Positions 6,792 to 15,531 are shown, counted from the stretch's first letter. The stretch: DNA of 23,281 bases from Chitinophagaceae bacterium UBA2789 (GCA_002352145.1 DEHX01000183.1:14897-38177), one strand, 5' to 3'. Notes: a model not told the origin generated them from the letters alone. Numbers and translations are program-made.

Positions 6792-9275
6792 ATGAGATAT
6801 ACATTTACCACCTTACTGGCATTGTTGGCAACAGTCATAGTTTATTCTCAAAAAATTAAAGGTATTATTACAGATAAAGAAGGGAAACCGCTTTCTTACG
6901 CCACCGTTTTTGTAAAGGGAACAAACAAGGGGGCGAATGCCAATAACGAAGGCAAGTATTCTTTAAAACTTCCTCCCGGAAAGTATGTGCTGGTTTGCCA
7001 GTATGTTGGATATAAAAAGGAAGAACTTCCTGTTTCGATAGATGAAAACGACAAGGAAATAAATTTTGTGCTGCAACTGCAGGAAATGGTACTGAGTGAA
7101 GCGGTGATAAAGGCAGGAGAGGACCCAGCCTACTCCATTATCCGGAATGCAATTAAAAAACGAACCTATTACCAGGATCAACCGGAGAAATTTGAATGTA
7201 AAGTATATACTAAGGGTCAGTTGCGCTTACGCAGTTATCCTAAAAAATTTCTTGGTCAAAAAGTAGATTTTGAAGACGGCGATACCAGTAAACAAAAGAT
7301 GATTTACCTCTCCGAAACTATTTCGAAATATACAGTGAACCGGCCCGATAAAGAAAAAGTGGAAGTCATCTCATCGAGGGTCAGTGGTCAGAGTGACGGC
7401 TACGGTTTGAGTGCACCTCAGTTTTTTTCTTTCTACAGCAACAATGTATTTATCGGGAACAACCTGAATCCAAGAGGTTTTATTTCGCCGATCGCAGAAA
7501 ATGCACTGAGTTATTACCGGTACAAACTGGAAGGCACTTTTTTTGAAGACAGCAACCTCATCAGCCGGATTAAAGTGATTCCCAAACGTAAATACGAGCC
7601 GCTTTTCAGCGGTTACATCAATATTGTAGAAGAGGATTGGAGAATACACTCTTTACAATTGCAGCTGACAAAACAATCACAAATGGAATTGGTGGATACA
7701 CTCCGTATTGAACAATTATACAGGCCCTATGATAAAGACACCTGGTTTATCAGCAGCCAGGTAGTATACCCGGCTGTAAAAATTCTTGGGTTCGATGCTA
7801 TTGGCAGCTTTGTTAATATTTATTCAGAACTCGAAACAGAACCTGTGTTTACTAAGAAGACATTTACCAATACTATATTAAAATATGCGGATAATTCCAA
7901 TAAGCGAACAATAGACTATTGGGAGAGAAACCGCCCAATACCTTTAATGGCGGAAGAACAAAGGGATTACCTGAAAAAAGACAGCCTGGAGCTGGCCCGC
8001 AAAGATCCCAGGTACCTCGATTCGCTGGAAAGAAAACGGAACAAGGTAACAGTACCTTCTCTTGTATTAATCGGGCAATCATTCACCAAAGAAAAAAAGA
8101 GAACTTCTTTGAGTTTCGAACCGCTGCTAAGCCAGGTTAACTTTAATCCGGCCGAAGGCTGGGTAATCAATACAGGGTTTACCTGGTCAAAGCGGTTGGA
8201 TTCGGCAGGTGCCGGCCGGAAAAGAATATCAGTAGCTCCGAATTTCCGATATGGCTTTACCAATAAACATTTTAATGCTCATTTGACGCTGAATTATTCT
8301 TTTGGAAAGAAATATGCTTCATCGGTAAGCTTATCAGGCGGAAAACGGGTTTTCCAGTTTAATAACAACAGCCCGATAGGTGAGAGGGGTAATACACTCA
8401 GTTGCCTGCAAAGTGAAGAAAACAGGATCAAGAGTTATGAAGCAATTTATGTTAGGGGAAGCTACCGCAAAGGTATTGGCGATGGTTTTACATGGACAGT
8501 AGGTTTTCAATACCAGGACAGGTTGCCGTTGGATAACCGGACAGATTACACCTGGCGGGATAAAGCTGACCGGGCATACACACCCAATTATCCTTTCGAA
8601 ATTGTCAATGAGAATATCAAACGGCACCAGGTTTTTGTAACATTAGTCGGTTTAACATGGCAACCCGGTGCAAAGTATATTGAACTGCCAGACCGGAAAA
8701 TTAATATCGGTTCCAAACACCCGGTTTTTTCGTTGACCTATATACGTAACTACAGTAACCTGTTTGGCAGTGATGCAGATTTCAGCAAGTGGAAATTTTC
8801 GGTCAGGGATGATATCAATCTGAAATTGATGGGAGTGTTTCGCTACCGCTTAGGTATGGGCGGATTTTTGGATAACGACAAAGTAGAACTGCCGGATTAC
8901 AACCATTTCAACGGAAATATTTCCAGTTTTGCTACTGAATACCTCAATAGTTTTCAGCTCCTGCCGATATACCGGTTCAGCAACACATCAAAGTTTTATG
9001 CACTGGCACACCTGGAGCATAATTTTAAAGGTTTTTTAACCAATAAGATTCCGGGCATTCGGAAATTAAATTTGTACCTGGTAGCTGGGGCCAATGGGTT
9101 TTACCTGAACAAAACTCAAACTACCTATGTTGAATTATTTGCCGGCATTGATAATATATTCAAGCAGATAAGAGTAGATTTCGTTCAAACCTATGGAGCC
9201 GGTATCCCCAGGCAAAGTGGATTTAAAATAGGGTTAACAAGGTTTGCCGGGCAAAGAGGTGATGATTGGCCGTGA
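6792..9275 (+). CDS. DUF5686 outer-membrane protein with N-terminal carboxypeptidase-regulatory-like domain
   Basis: An 827-residue protein with a signal peptide (MRYTFTTLLALLATVIVYSQ). Residues about 20-105 form a CarboxypepD_reg-like beta-sandwich: KIKGIITDKEGKPLSYATVF, then NNEGKYSLKLPPGKY and QYVGYKKEE, the same domain seen at the start of many SusC/TonB-dependent proteins. The rest matches the DUF5686 type, a long region ending in alternating aromatic strands expected of an outer-membrane beta barrel. There is no TonB plug signature, so it is not a classical TonB receptor. The frame reaches upstream to a TTG at 6744; the ATG at 6792 starts the signal peptide exactly. Substrate and role are unknown. 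It stands 70 bases from the preceding gene. Confidence 0.85.
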   Translation: MRYTFTTLLALLATVIVYSQKIKGIITDKEGKPLSYATVFVKGTNKGANANNEGKYSLKLPPGKYVLVCQYVGYKKEELPVSIDENDKEINFVLQLQEMVLSEAVIKAGEDPAYSIIRNAIKKRTYYQDQPEKFECKVYTKGQLRLRSYPKKFLGQKVDFEDGDTSKQKMIYLSETISKYTVNRPDKEKVEVISSRVSGQSDGYGLSAPQFFSFYSNNVFIGNNLNPRGFISPIAENALSYYRYKLEGTFFEDSNLISRIKVIPKRKYEPLFSGYINIVEEDWRIHSLQLQLTKQSQMELVDTLRIEQLYRPYDKDTWFISSQVVYPAVKILGFDAIGSFVNIYSELETEPVFTKKTFTNTILKYADNSNKRTIDYWERNRPIPLMAEEQRDYLKKDSLELARKDPRYLDSLERKRNKVTVPSLVLIGQSFTKEKKRTSLSFEPLLSQVNFNPAEGWVINTGFTWSKRLDSAGAGRKRISVAPNFRYGFTNKHFNAHLTLNYSFGKKYASSVSLSGGKRVFQFNNNSPIGERGNTLSCLQSEENRIKSYEAIYVRGSYRKGIGDGFTWTVGFQYQDRLPLDNRTDYTWRDKADRAYTPNYPFEIVNENIKRHQVFVTLVGLTWQPGAKYIELPDRKINIGSKHPVFSLTYIRNYSNLFGSDADFSKWKFSVRDDINLKLMGVFRYRLGMGGFLDNDKVELPDYNHFNGNISSFATEYLNSFQLLPIYRFSNTSKFYALAHLEHNFKGFLTNKIPGIRKLNLYLVAGANGFYLNKTQTTYVELFAGIDNIFKQIRVDFVQTYGAGIPRQSGFKIGLTRFAGQRGDDWP

Positions 9276-9335
9276 GTAAATGGACATCAGGAACTCAACC
9301 AGATATTTTACGTAATTTGGTTTCAATAACCCCGT

Positions 9336-10022
9336 ATGAAAAAAATCATTCTATTCCTTTCTATATCGCTGAATCAGTTTATATCAAATGGCCAGGAACT
9401 GGCACAGGTAACATTTTCCGGGGGAAGCAATTTTTCTTACTTCTCACTGATTACGGATCGCACTGTGTTGATAAGGATCTCAGATAATGGCACTGTGCTG
9501 GAATGGGGCACAGAAGAATCCTCCTTCCGGAACAGCAACTATTATTCGCCAAAACTACAGCCTTACCCGGGCAGGGTGGAATATTATACCAGGAATGCCG
9601 ACTCCTTATCAAGAGGTAAAGTGAAAAGTATCGGTTCAGCCGTTATTACCTACTATGATTATTATGAATCAGAAGAGAGAAAGGGAAAAATAAGATCGAT
9701 AGGCTCACAGTTTTTCGATTACTACAATAATTTTTATGATAAGCTGCTCAGGGGGAAAATTAAATCAATTGGTAACAGCCTGATTGATTACTATCCTTCC
9801 TTTGATAACGAAGCAGTAAGAGGGAAACCTAAAACAATTGGCAGTACCAGCATCACTTATTATTCTTCTTTTGATGACAGGCTGATAAGAGGCAAGGTGA
9901 AGAGCATCGGTACGCAGCAATACCAGTGGTACACTTCAGTCGACAGGGTAGGATATGGCGGAGGTTTGAAGACCGGCTCCTTCCGGCAAAATATTGGGGG
10001 TGTGACTTACATTCTGCAATAG
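9336..10022 (+). CDS. Secreted protein with five exact 23-residue tandem repeats
   Basis: A 228-residue protein with a signal peptide (MKKIILFLSISLNQFISNGQ). Residues 93-207 are five contiguous repeats of exactly 23 residues with consensus RGKxKSIGSxxIxYYxxFDxxLx: they start at residues 93, 116, 139, 162 and 185. A weaker sixth unit (70-92) keeps only the YY pair and a following D. The conserved RGK-K-SIG and YY positions suggest a repetitive beta structure such as a solenoid or propeller-like fold. The short tail GGGLKTGSFRQNIGGVTYILQ is glycine-rich. I do not recognise a named family, though it recalls other short beta-hairpin repeat proteins. It ends 3 bases from the convergent AraC gene; it may follow DUF5686 in transcription. 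Confidence 0.8.
   Translation: MKKIILFLSISLNQFISNGQELAQVTFSGGSNFSYFSLITDRTVLIRISDNGTVLEWGTEESSFRNSNYYSPKLQPYPGRVEYYTRNADSLSRGKVKSIGSAVITYYDYYESEERKGKIRSIGSQFFDYYNNFYDKLLRGKIKSIGNSLIDYYPSFDNEAVRGKPKTIGSTSITYYSSFDDRLIRGKVKSIGTQQYQWYTSVDRVGYGGGLKTGSFRQNIGGVTYILQ
9612..9956 (+). repeat. Five in-frame 69-bp coding repeats
   Basis: The DNA encoding the five 23-residue units. At the nucleotide level the copies have diverged a good deal (for example AGAGGTAAAGTGAAAAGTAT against AGGGGGAAAATTAAATCAAT) while key residues are kept. This indicates old duplication under protein-level selection and not a recent slippage tract. Confidence 0.8.
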
Positions 10023-10025
10023 CAT

Positions 10026-10865
10026 TTAACTATAATATCCCTCGCTTAATCCAAATTTTCTTTCAGGTGCATTGTTTTCTACTTCATGAAAGGCTATAGG
10101 AGACATGCCTGTAAAGTCTTTATACTCTTTTACAAGGTGCTGGTAATCGTAATATCCACAGTCCACTGCAATACGCAGCCAGTCAAATTCCGGATGTGAA
10201 TTTTTCAGCCGGAAAGCTTTGTCAAACCGAATAATGCGCTGATATAATTTAGGGTTGACGCCTGTTCTTTCTTTAAACTTTCTTTCCAGTTGTTTGGCAC
10301 TAAGACAGGCCTCTTTGCTGAGCTGGCTGAGCGTCATACCCTGATCGCTGTTTAGTAATAGTAAACAAGCATTGTCAATTAACAAATGAGGCTTCTTTTG
10401 GCTGCTGATAAGCTTACGGATGAAGATGTTGGCGATTTCCAACATAGCGGAATAGTCAGTGGCATAGTATAATTTTTCATTAACCTCTCTGAGTTCGATC
10501 GAAAAAACATTTTCCGCATCCATATACTCATTGGTAAGTAGTGAGGATGGTATACCGGTAAGTCTGTAAATAGCGCCAGGTTTAAATATGATCTGAAATA
10601 CCAAAAAATTATGACCAATCAAACGGTGGGTCACTTCATTAAATTGACCATATAACACAACAGGAATATTTTTGACCCGCTTGCCATTGTTTTTATATTC
10701 TACAGTTTCTGTATCGTAAGGATAAAAGGCAAGACATTGCTCCGGTCTTGGGGGATAAGCCTTGACTGGAACCGGATCGTTGTTTTTAAAATGCAGGTGA
10801 ACGATCCTGTACAATTGTACAAATTCCTGTACATCAGTTGCTGGTATGAAATCTTTTAGCAGCAT
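10026..10865 (-). CDS. AraC-family transcriptional regulator
   Basis: A 279-residue DNA-binding protein. The C-terminal part (about 175-265) has the two helix-turn-helix units of AraC/XylS: MTLSQLSKEACLSAKQLERKFKERTGVNPKLYQRIIRFDKAF, then WLRIAVDCGYYDYQHLVKEYKDFTGMSPIAF. The N-terminal part with PRPEQCLAFYPYD and GHNFLVFQIIFKPGAIYRLTGIP resembles the ligand-sensing region common in Bacteroidota AraC proteins of the DUF6597 type. Its gene lies 38 bases after the cupin gene on the same strand, so the two are probably co-transcribed and the regulator may control the cupin gene or the divergent porin gene. Ligand unknown. Confidence 0.9.
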   Translation of the reverse strand: MLLKDFIPATDVQEFVQLYRIVHLHFKNNDPVPVKAYPPRPEQCLAFYPYDTETVEYKNNGKRVKNIPVVLYGQFNEVTHRLIGHNFLVFQIIFKPGAIYRLTGIPSSLLTNEYMDAENVFSIELREVNEKLYYATDYSAMLEIANIFIRKLISSQKKPHLLIDNACLLLLNSDQGMTLSQLSKEACLSAKQLERKFKERTGVNPKLYQRIIRFDKAFRLKNSHPEFDWLRIAVDCGYYDYQHLVKEYKDFTGMSPIAFHEVENNAPERKFGLSEGYYS

Positions 10866-10903
10866 TGCTATGATGTTGTTGGAAACTCAAATTAAGTTAA
10901 TTA

Positions 10904-11461
10904 TCACAATGTTAGCGGTGGCCCGACTACTTTCATTCCGTGTGCTGCATGAATTTTGTCCATTTCTTCCTCCGTAGGCCTTTCTTTCAGGGAATTCATA
11001 TAAGAAAAGAATTCTTCCATTTTACCTGCTGGCTGAAGCAAGTAAATCAATTTACCCAAGTCACTCAATTGAATCCAGGTATGAGGAATGCCACGGGGCA
11101 GAAAGATAGTTTGACCTGCTTTAAGGTGATGGGTGTCTTTTCCCACTACAAACCGGTATTCGCCTTCAACCACCGTAAATATTTCATCCTGGTACAGGTG
11201 AACATGCAGCATGGGACCTGTTTTGCCAAGTCCTGTATACTCGAACATAGACAATTGGCCATCTGTATCCTTTGAGGATATTTTCAGGTCATTTGGGTGT
11301 ACCCCCAAAAATTTTACAACTTCACCGAAACGGGATTTTCCCGCATCTACAATAAACGGTTCTGTATTGGAAAGCTTTTTCTCTCTGTTGCTGATATTGT
11401 TGGAAAAGGCTAATGCCGGCGCTGCCAGCAAGGAAGTAAGTAAAAAGTCTTTACGTTGCAT
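10904..11461 (-). CDS. Cupin-domain protein with N-terminal export signal
   Basis: A 185-residue protein with one double-stranded beta-helix. The two cupin motifs are readable: GPMLHVHLYQDEIFTVVEGEYRFVVG (motif 1, with H-x-H and E metal ligands) and AGQTIFLPRGIPHTW (motif 2, with the last His ligand). The N-terminus MQRKDFLLTSLLAAPALAFS looks like a signal peptide of the kind seen on proteins exported by Sec or, less probably, Tat (RK and not RR). The C-terminus EEMDKIHAAHGMKVVGPPL is typical of a subset of Bacteroidota cupins. Substrate unknown; small-molecule dioxygenase, isomerase and mere binding protein are all possible. Located directly upstream of the AraC gene. Confidence 0.85.
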   Translation of the reverse strand: MQRKDFLLTSLLAAPALAFSNNISNREKKLSNTEPFIVDAGKSRFGEVVKFLGVHPNDLKISSKDTDGQLSMFEYTGLGKTGPMLHVHLYQDEIFTVVEGEYRFVVGKDTHHLKAGQTIFLPRGIPHTWIQLSDLGKLIYLLQPAGKMEEFFSYMNSLKERPTEEEMDKIHAAHGMKVVGPPLTL

Positions 11462-11548
11462 ATTGTTGGAGTTTGTGCTGTAAAATTCGACCCGCAGCGC
11501 TACTGCTTAGTGGTAAAAAATGGACATTTTCATGTACTAAAGAAAATC

Positions 11549-11601
11549 ATACCGGTATCTGCAAAAAATCAGCCGGCAGCTATGCCGCTTTTTCTATTTT
11601 T
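11549..11601 (+). promoter_or_regulatory. Palindrome and terminator-like hairpin in the porin gene leader
   Basis: ATACCGGTAT at 11549-11558 is a perfect 10-bp palindrome. Fifteen bases later, CGGCA (11574-11578) and TGCCG (11583-11587) form a stem with loop GCTA, followed by C and T-rich tracts (CTTTTTCTATTTTTA). The hairpin plus U-tract lies 32 bases ahead of the porin ATG, so it may attenuate transcription or be a regulator site; no competing antiterminator stem is obvious. Confidence 0.4.
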
Positions 11602-11619
11602 ATTTAAACACACAGAATT

Positions 11620-13071
11620 ATGCCTAACAAAGCTGGTGGTAAAGCATTTTTATCGAACACTCTCCGGTATTATACAGCCTTAATTCTAGTATTTGTCTCT
11701 GCTTCTTTCGCCTCGTTTTCACAAGGTTCGCCAGAATATGGCAGTGGTATTAAGATCAACCTTAACCAGGAAGGTACCCGCTATATCCGTTTTATTAACT
11801 GGGGACAGATCTGGTTTCGCAGTCAGCAAAATAATCCCGGTTCACTTATTAATGGGGAAGTAAAAAACAAAACATGGGACATCGGTGCAAGACGGCTGAG
11901 AGTTATTACCTATGCACAGATTTCACCCCGCTATCTTATATTGGCGCATGTAGGTATCAATAATCAAACCTTTGCCACAGGAGGTGGATTCAGTTCTTCA
12001 GGTACAGGACCATCAGGTGCAGGTAAGAAGCCGCAACTTTTTTTTCATGATGTTTGGAATGAGTACGCTGTAATACCTGCAAAAAATGCAAAGACCGGTA
12101 AAAGCAATAAGTATAATCTTTACGTTGGCGGAGGTTTGCATTACTGGCTTGGTATCAGCCGTATGACGAGTGCCAGCACCCTTAATTTCCTTACCATAGA
12201 TGCGCCTATTTTTAACTGGCCGCTTATCGAAGTCAGTGACCAGTTTATGCGGCAGTTTGGTTTTTATGCAAAAGGTAAGTTGGGAAAGCTCAATTATTCA
12301 GCCGCAATCAACAAACCGTTTGCAACAAACAACACACCGGCCTATGATACCTGGAAAGGAAGAGTAGCTACTGATAACAACGGAGACGCTAAAGCTTCTT
12401 TGCAGGGATATTTTGATTACCAGTTTTTGGAGCAGGAAGCCAATGTATTACCCTTTCGGGTAGGTACTTATGCAGGAACAAAAAAGGTTTTCAATATTGG
12501 TGCAGGTTTTTATCACAACAGTGATGCTACCAAAAGTGTGGATGCCTCAGCAAACATTCAAAAACACGACATTACTTTACTGGGTGTCGATGCTTTTGCC
12601 GATCTGCCAGTTGGGAACAAATCAAAAAATATGGCAGTTACAGCCTATAGTGTTTTTTATAATTACAATTTCGGCCCTAATTATTGGCGAACCCTTGGTA
12701 TCATGAATACGTCTACCGGTTTTGATCCTGCTATGCCTGTAGCTGACCGCACTATTAACGGTTTTGGTGATGCCCGGATGTTCGTTGGAACAGGAAATAT
12801 TTTCTATACCCAGGCCGGTTTTTTATTGCCCAAAGGGAAGACTAATAAAATGCGGGTTCAGCCTTTTGCTGCTTATACTTATAAGAAATTTGACTTTTTG
12901 GATGAGGGCGGCAGCTATTTTGACGCAGGCAGCAATTTTTTTATTGACGGACACAATGCCAAGATCACTGCACAATACAGTACCCGGCCTATCTATTATT
13001 TACGCAACGGTCAAAGGCTTAAGGATGGAACAAAAGGAGAATTTTTGCTGCAACTGCAGGTTTATTTATAG
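11620..13071 (+). CDS. Outer-membrane porin-like beta-barrel protein
   Basis: A 483-residue exported protein. The signal peptide has a long positively charged start (MPNKAGGKAFLSNTLRYY) before a hydrophobic core and ASFSQ cleavage region. The mature protein is a run of alternating beta strands rich in aromatic residues and glycine (for example RYIRFINWGQIWFRSQQNN, YNLYVGGGLHYWLGISR, GFYAKGKLGKLNYSAAINKPF), and it ends in the strand EFLLQLQVYL, as expected of a barrel. It resembles the porins that in Chitinophagaceae-like genomes sit beside OFA-family MFS carriers, and here it converges on one with a 23-base gap. It may let the carrier's organic-acid substrate cross the outer membrane; this is inference. 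Confidence 0.75.
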   Translation: MPNKAGGKAFLSNTLRYYTALILVFVSASFASFSQGSPEYGSGIKINLNQEGTRYIRFINWGQIWFRSQQNNPGSLINGEVKNKTWDIGARRLRVITYAQISPRYLILAHVGINNQTFATGGGFSSSGTGPSGAGKKPQLFFHDVWNEYAVIPAKNAKTGKSNKYNLYVGGGLHYWLGISRMTSASTLNFLTIDAPIFNWPLIEVSDQFMRQFGFYAKGKLGKLNYSAAINKPFATNNTPAYDTWKGRVATDNNGDAKASLQGYFDYQFLEQEANVLPFRVGTYAGTKKVFNIGAGFYHNSDATKSVDASANIQKHDITLLGVDAFADLPVGNKSKNMAVTAYSVFYNYNFGPNYWRTLGIMNTSTGFDPAMPVADRTINGFGDARMFVGTGNIFYTQAGFLLPKGKTNKMRVQPFAAYTYKKFDFLDEGGSYFDAGSNFFIDGHNAKITAQYSTRPIYYLRNGQRLKDGTKGEFLLQLQVYL

Positions 13072-13094
13072 TACAAACATAAATCGTGACATTG

Positions 13095-14471
13095 TCAGTT
13101 TTTATCCTCTTTATGATGATGTTTATGGTGTACAGACCTGATAGATAAATTGCATATGAGCCCAATTGCCAGTAATCCTGCCATAACATACATGGTCATA
13201 GAGTAAACCTGTGCTTTAGGTAGTTTATTCACTTCAATCTGGTATTGCCGCATGTAATTAATAAGAACGGGACCCAGTATGGCAGCCATGCTCCAGGCCA
13301 ATAATAACCTGCCGTGAATAGCGCCAACCTGTCTGGTGCCGAACAAATCTCTCAGGTAAGCCGGAACTGTAGCAAAGCCGCCACCGTACATACTCATTAT
13401 AATGGCGAATGCAGCGATAAACAATACTACAGAACCCGAAGAGCCAATAGATGGAATGGCAGAATAAAGGATTATACCCAGTGAGAAGAAGATGATATAA
13501 GTGTTTTTTCTGCCAATCGTATCGGAAAGCGACGACCAGAAGAAACGGCCAAGCATATTGAACAAACTAAGCAGCATTACAAACTTTGCTGCTTCTGAAG
13601 CATCAATAGCTTTTGCGGGACCTACCGATTCAACAGAAAATAGTTCCTGTATCATTACGGATGCCTGGCCCAGCACACCAATGCCGGCGGTTACATTCAG
13701 CATCAGAACAAAAAACAAGAAATAAAATTGCGGCGTTTTAATGGCATTATCAGCTAATACATGTGCATGGGTCACCAATTTCTTTACCTTCTGCTTTGCA
13801 GGATCAAAATTTTTAGGCTTCCAGTTTTCCGGTGGTACCCTTACGATGATGGCACCAATCATCATTACTAAAAAATAAATAATACCCATTACAAGGAAGG
13901 TTTGTGCCACACCTGTTGAAGTTTCGCTCCTGAATTGTTTCATCAGGTAAACGGAAAGGGGAGAAGCGATCATACCACCGCCGCCAAACCCCATAATGGC
14001 CATACCCGTTGCCATGCCCGGCCTGTCAGGAAACCATTTTATAAGTGTGGATACAGGAGAAATATAACCTAGCCCAAGTCCGATACCTCCAATAACACCT
14101 GACCCAAGGTATAATAACCAAATCTGGTGTAATTGTACACCCAATGAAGAAATCAGGAATCCGCTGGAAAAACAAATGGCTGAGGCAAACATGGCCATCC
14201 TGGGGCCGACCCTTTCCATCCACTTGCCAAAAGTGGCGGCTGAAGCTCCCAGGAAAAAGAGCGCAATACTGAATATCCAGCCCAGCGTAGTCAGCTCCCA
14301 ATCTTCAGGAGCAGATTCTTTGATACCTATAACTTTTGTCAGCGGTTGATTAAAGACACTAAATGCATAAATCTGCCCTATACACAAATGGATGGATAAG
14401 GCGGCAATAGGAACCTTCCAGCGGTTATAGCCGGCAGGTGCAATCGTTTTTTCCCTTGAAAAGAAGGACAT
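13095..14471 (-). CDS. OFA-family MFS transporter (oxalate/formate antiporter type)
   Basis: A 458-residue inner-membrane carrier with 12 expected spans. Family marks are GQIYAFSVFNQPL in span 1, GWIFSIALFFLGASAATFGKWMERVGPR covering the MFS loop 2-3, and GLGLGYISPVSTLIKWFPDRPGMATGMAIMGFGGGG in the first half, which is characteristic of the OFA family. Members exchange oxalate for formate or carry pyruvate and other small acids; the substrate here cannot be named. Unusually, the C-terminus is SIRSVHHKHHHKEDKN, with five His residues in a short tail that could bind metal. It faces the porin-like gene and is divergent from the L,D-transpeptidase gene. Confidence 0.9.
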   Translation of the reverse strand: MSFFSREKTIAPAGYNRWKVPIAALSIHLCIGQIYAFSVFNQPLTKVIGIKESAPEDWELTTLGWIFSIALFFLGASAATFGKWMERVGPRMAMFASAICFSSGFLISSLGVQLHQIWLLYLGSGVIGGIGLGLGYISPVSTLIKWFPDRPGMATGMAIMGFGGGGMIASPLSVYLMKQFRSETSTGVAQTFLVMGIIYFLVMMIGAIIVRVPPENWKPKNFDPAKQKVKKLVTHAHVLADNAIKTPQFYFLFFVLMLNVTAGIGVLGQASVMIQELFSVESVGPAKAIDASEAAKFVMLLSLFNMLGRFFWSSLSDTIGRKNTYIIFFSLGIILYSAIPSIGSSGSVVLFIAAFAIIMSMYGGGFATVPAYLRDLFGTRQVGAIHGRLLLAWSMAAILGPVLINYMRQYQIEVNKLPKAQVYSMTMYVMAGLLAIGLICNLSIRSVHHKHHHKEDKN

Positions 14472-14586
14472 AGTTGTTGGGTTGGTGGCACAAAATAGAA
14501 GTTGTCTTATTCAGGCAGGATGATTTTCGGCATGTAAGGGGCAGCTTTTGGTCAGGTGAGTGTATAGTATCAGCCAACTAATATCA

Positions 14587-14617
14587 TTGTTCTTACAAAT
14601 TACTGCTGCTAATTTTG
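14587..14617 (+). promoter_or_regulatory. Candidate Bacteroidota-type promoter for the L,D-transpeptidase gene
   Basis: A TTG at 14587-14589 is followed after 20 bases by TAATTTTG (14610-14617), a full match to the TAnnTTTG -7 box. Transcription would start only about 10 bases before the start codon, giving a very short leader that just includes the Shine-Dalgarno site. The match is convincing but the leader length makes it uncertain. Confidence 0.4.
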
Positions 14618-14622
14618 ATAAC

Positions 14623-14628
14623 GGAGGT
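14623..14628 (+). promoter_or_regulatory. Strong Shine-Dalgarno site GGAGGT of the L,D-transpeptidase gene
   Basis: GGAGGT lies 5 bases before the ATG at 14634 and is a full complement of the 16S rRNA anti-Shine-Dalgarno core. Most genes in this window lack such a site, as is usual in Bacteroidota, so it stands out and supports this start codon. Confidence 0.7.
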
Positions 14629-14633
14629 GTAAA

Positions 14634-15446
14634 ATGTTAGCATTCAGAATAGCAACCGTACTTCTACAGTGGATCATGGTAGTAATTTCCGTGTCTTGTA
14701 CAAATAGTGAAACGACTCCGGCACCGGCTCAATTTAAATATGAAGAGTTTAAAGATTCCGTATTAAAAAACAATAAGGATACTGTTCCTGATGCCACCAA
14801 TATATTCGACGCCCCTTCCTTTACACCCGGCAAAGATTCTGTCATTTTATTACTTGAAAGAATCGACACTATGTGGAAAAGGCAGGCAGCCCTGCTGGCA
14901 AGACTTGATACAATGAAACGGGGACTGAAGCAAGGACCCGGCTATTCCGAAGAAGAAAAAAAGATTATTCAGGAAAACATAAAGATGGTTGATTCATTTC
15001 TGCTGGCAAGAGATTCTGCTGACAAGGTATATTGCCGGGATAAAGAATGTATGGTCTATGCCGAGATTGACAAATCAAAACAGGTGCTTTACCTGTACAT
15101 TATGGGGGAATTAAAGGATACTTTTAAAGTATCTACTGGCAAAGGAAAGAAATATGAAACACCCGAAATGAGCCGGCACCCGGAAGGACCTGTACTTACA
15201 AAATATACCTCCAAGAAATTTCCTGGAGGAAACTACATGGGATTGGGAAATATGCCTTACGCAGTATTTATAAGTAATGGATATGCCATTCATGGCACTA
15301 CTCCCGGCAATTTTTCCAAACTGGGAAACAGGGCATCGCATGGATGCATCCGCCTTCACCCGGATAATGCGAAAGTGTTTAATGCACTGGTAAAAACGGT
15401 AGGTTTGAAACAAACCTGGGTCAGTGTAAAAGACTCATTGCCCTGA
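14634..15446 (+). CDS. L,D-transpeptidase (YkuD) lipoprotein
   Basis: A 270-residue lipoprotein that cross-links or attaches proteins to peptidoglycan through 3-3 bonds or a related reaction. The signal sequence ends in VVISVSC, with C22 as lipidation site. Residues about 67-135 are helical and charged, probably a spacer. The YkuD catalytic domain covers about 140-268 with H220 in HGTTPG and the motif SHGCIRL, in which C238 is the nucleophile and H236 is close to it. The start is fixed by a strong Shine-Dalgarno site. It stands alone, with a divergent MFS gene upstream and the metal-response locus downstream. Confidence 0.93.
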   Translation: MLAFRIATVLLQWIMVVISVSCTNSETTPAPAQFKYEEFKDSVLKNNKDTVPDATNIFDAPSFTPGKDSVILLLERIDTMWKRQAALLARLDTMKRGLKQGPGYSEEEKKIIQENIKMVDSFLLARDSADKVYCRDKECMVYAEIDKSKQVLYLYIMGELKDTFKVSTGKGKKYETPEMSRHPEGPVLTKYTSKKFPGGNYMGLGNMPYAVFISNGYAIHGTTPGNFSKLGNRASHGCIRLHPDNAKVFNALVKTVGLKQTWVSVKDSLP

Positions 15447-15471
15447 AGTATTGAATAATTGTACTTCATCT
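15445..15471 (+). terminator. Weak terminator-like hairpin overlapping the L,D-transpeptidase stop
   Basis: GAAGTA (15445-15450) pairs with TACTTC (15462-15467) across an 11-base loop, followed by ATCTTTT. The stem is short and AT-rich and overlaps the stop codon. The loop region holds AATAATTGTAC, an 11-mer that recurs at 17775. Confidence 0.35.
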
Positions 15472-15531
15472 TTTCGAATCATTTTCATCCATAACCCGCA
15501 TTGGTTAGAAATGCATTATGTGATCAAGTTT

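Noticed and set aside
10803..10835. Repeated TGTAC segments (CTGTACAATTGTAC and later TGTAC) near the start of the AraC gene as an autoregulatory site
   Set aside because: They fall within codons for a regular helix (VQEFVQLYR) and can be explained by Val-Gln and Leu-Tyr codons; no supporting copy upstream of the operon.
10940..11483. Plus-strand open frames opposite the cupin gene
   Set aside because: They lie antisense to well-supported cupin motifs and show no domain of their own.
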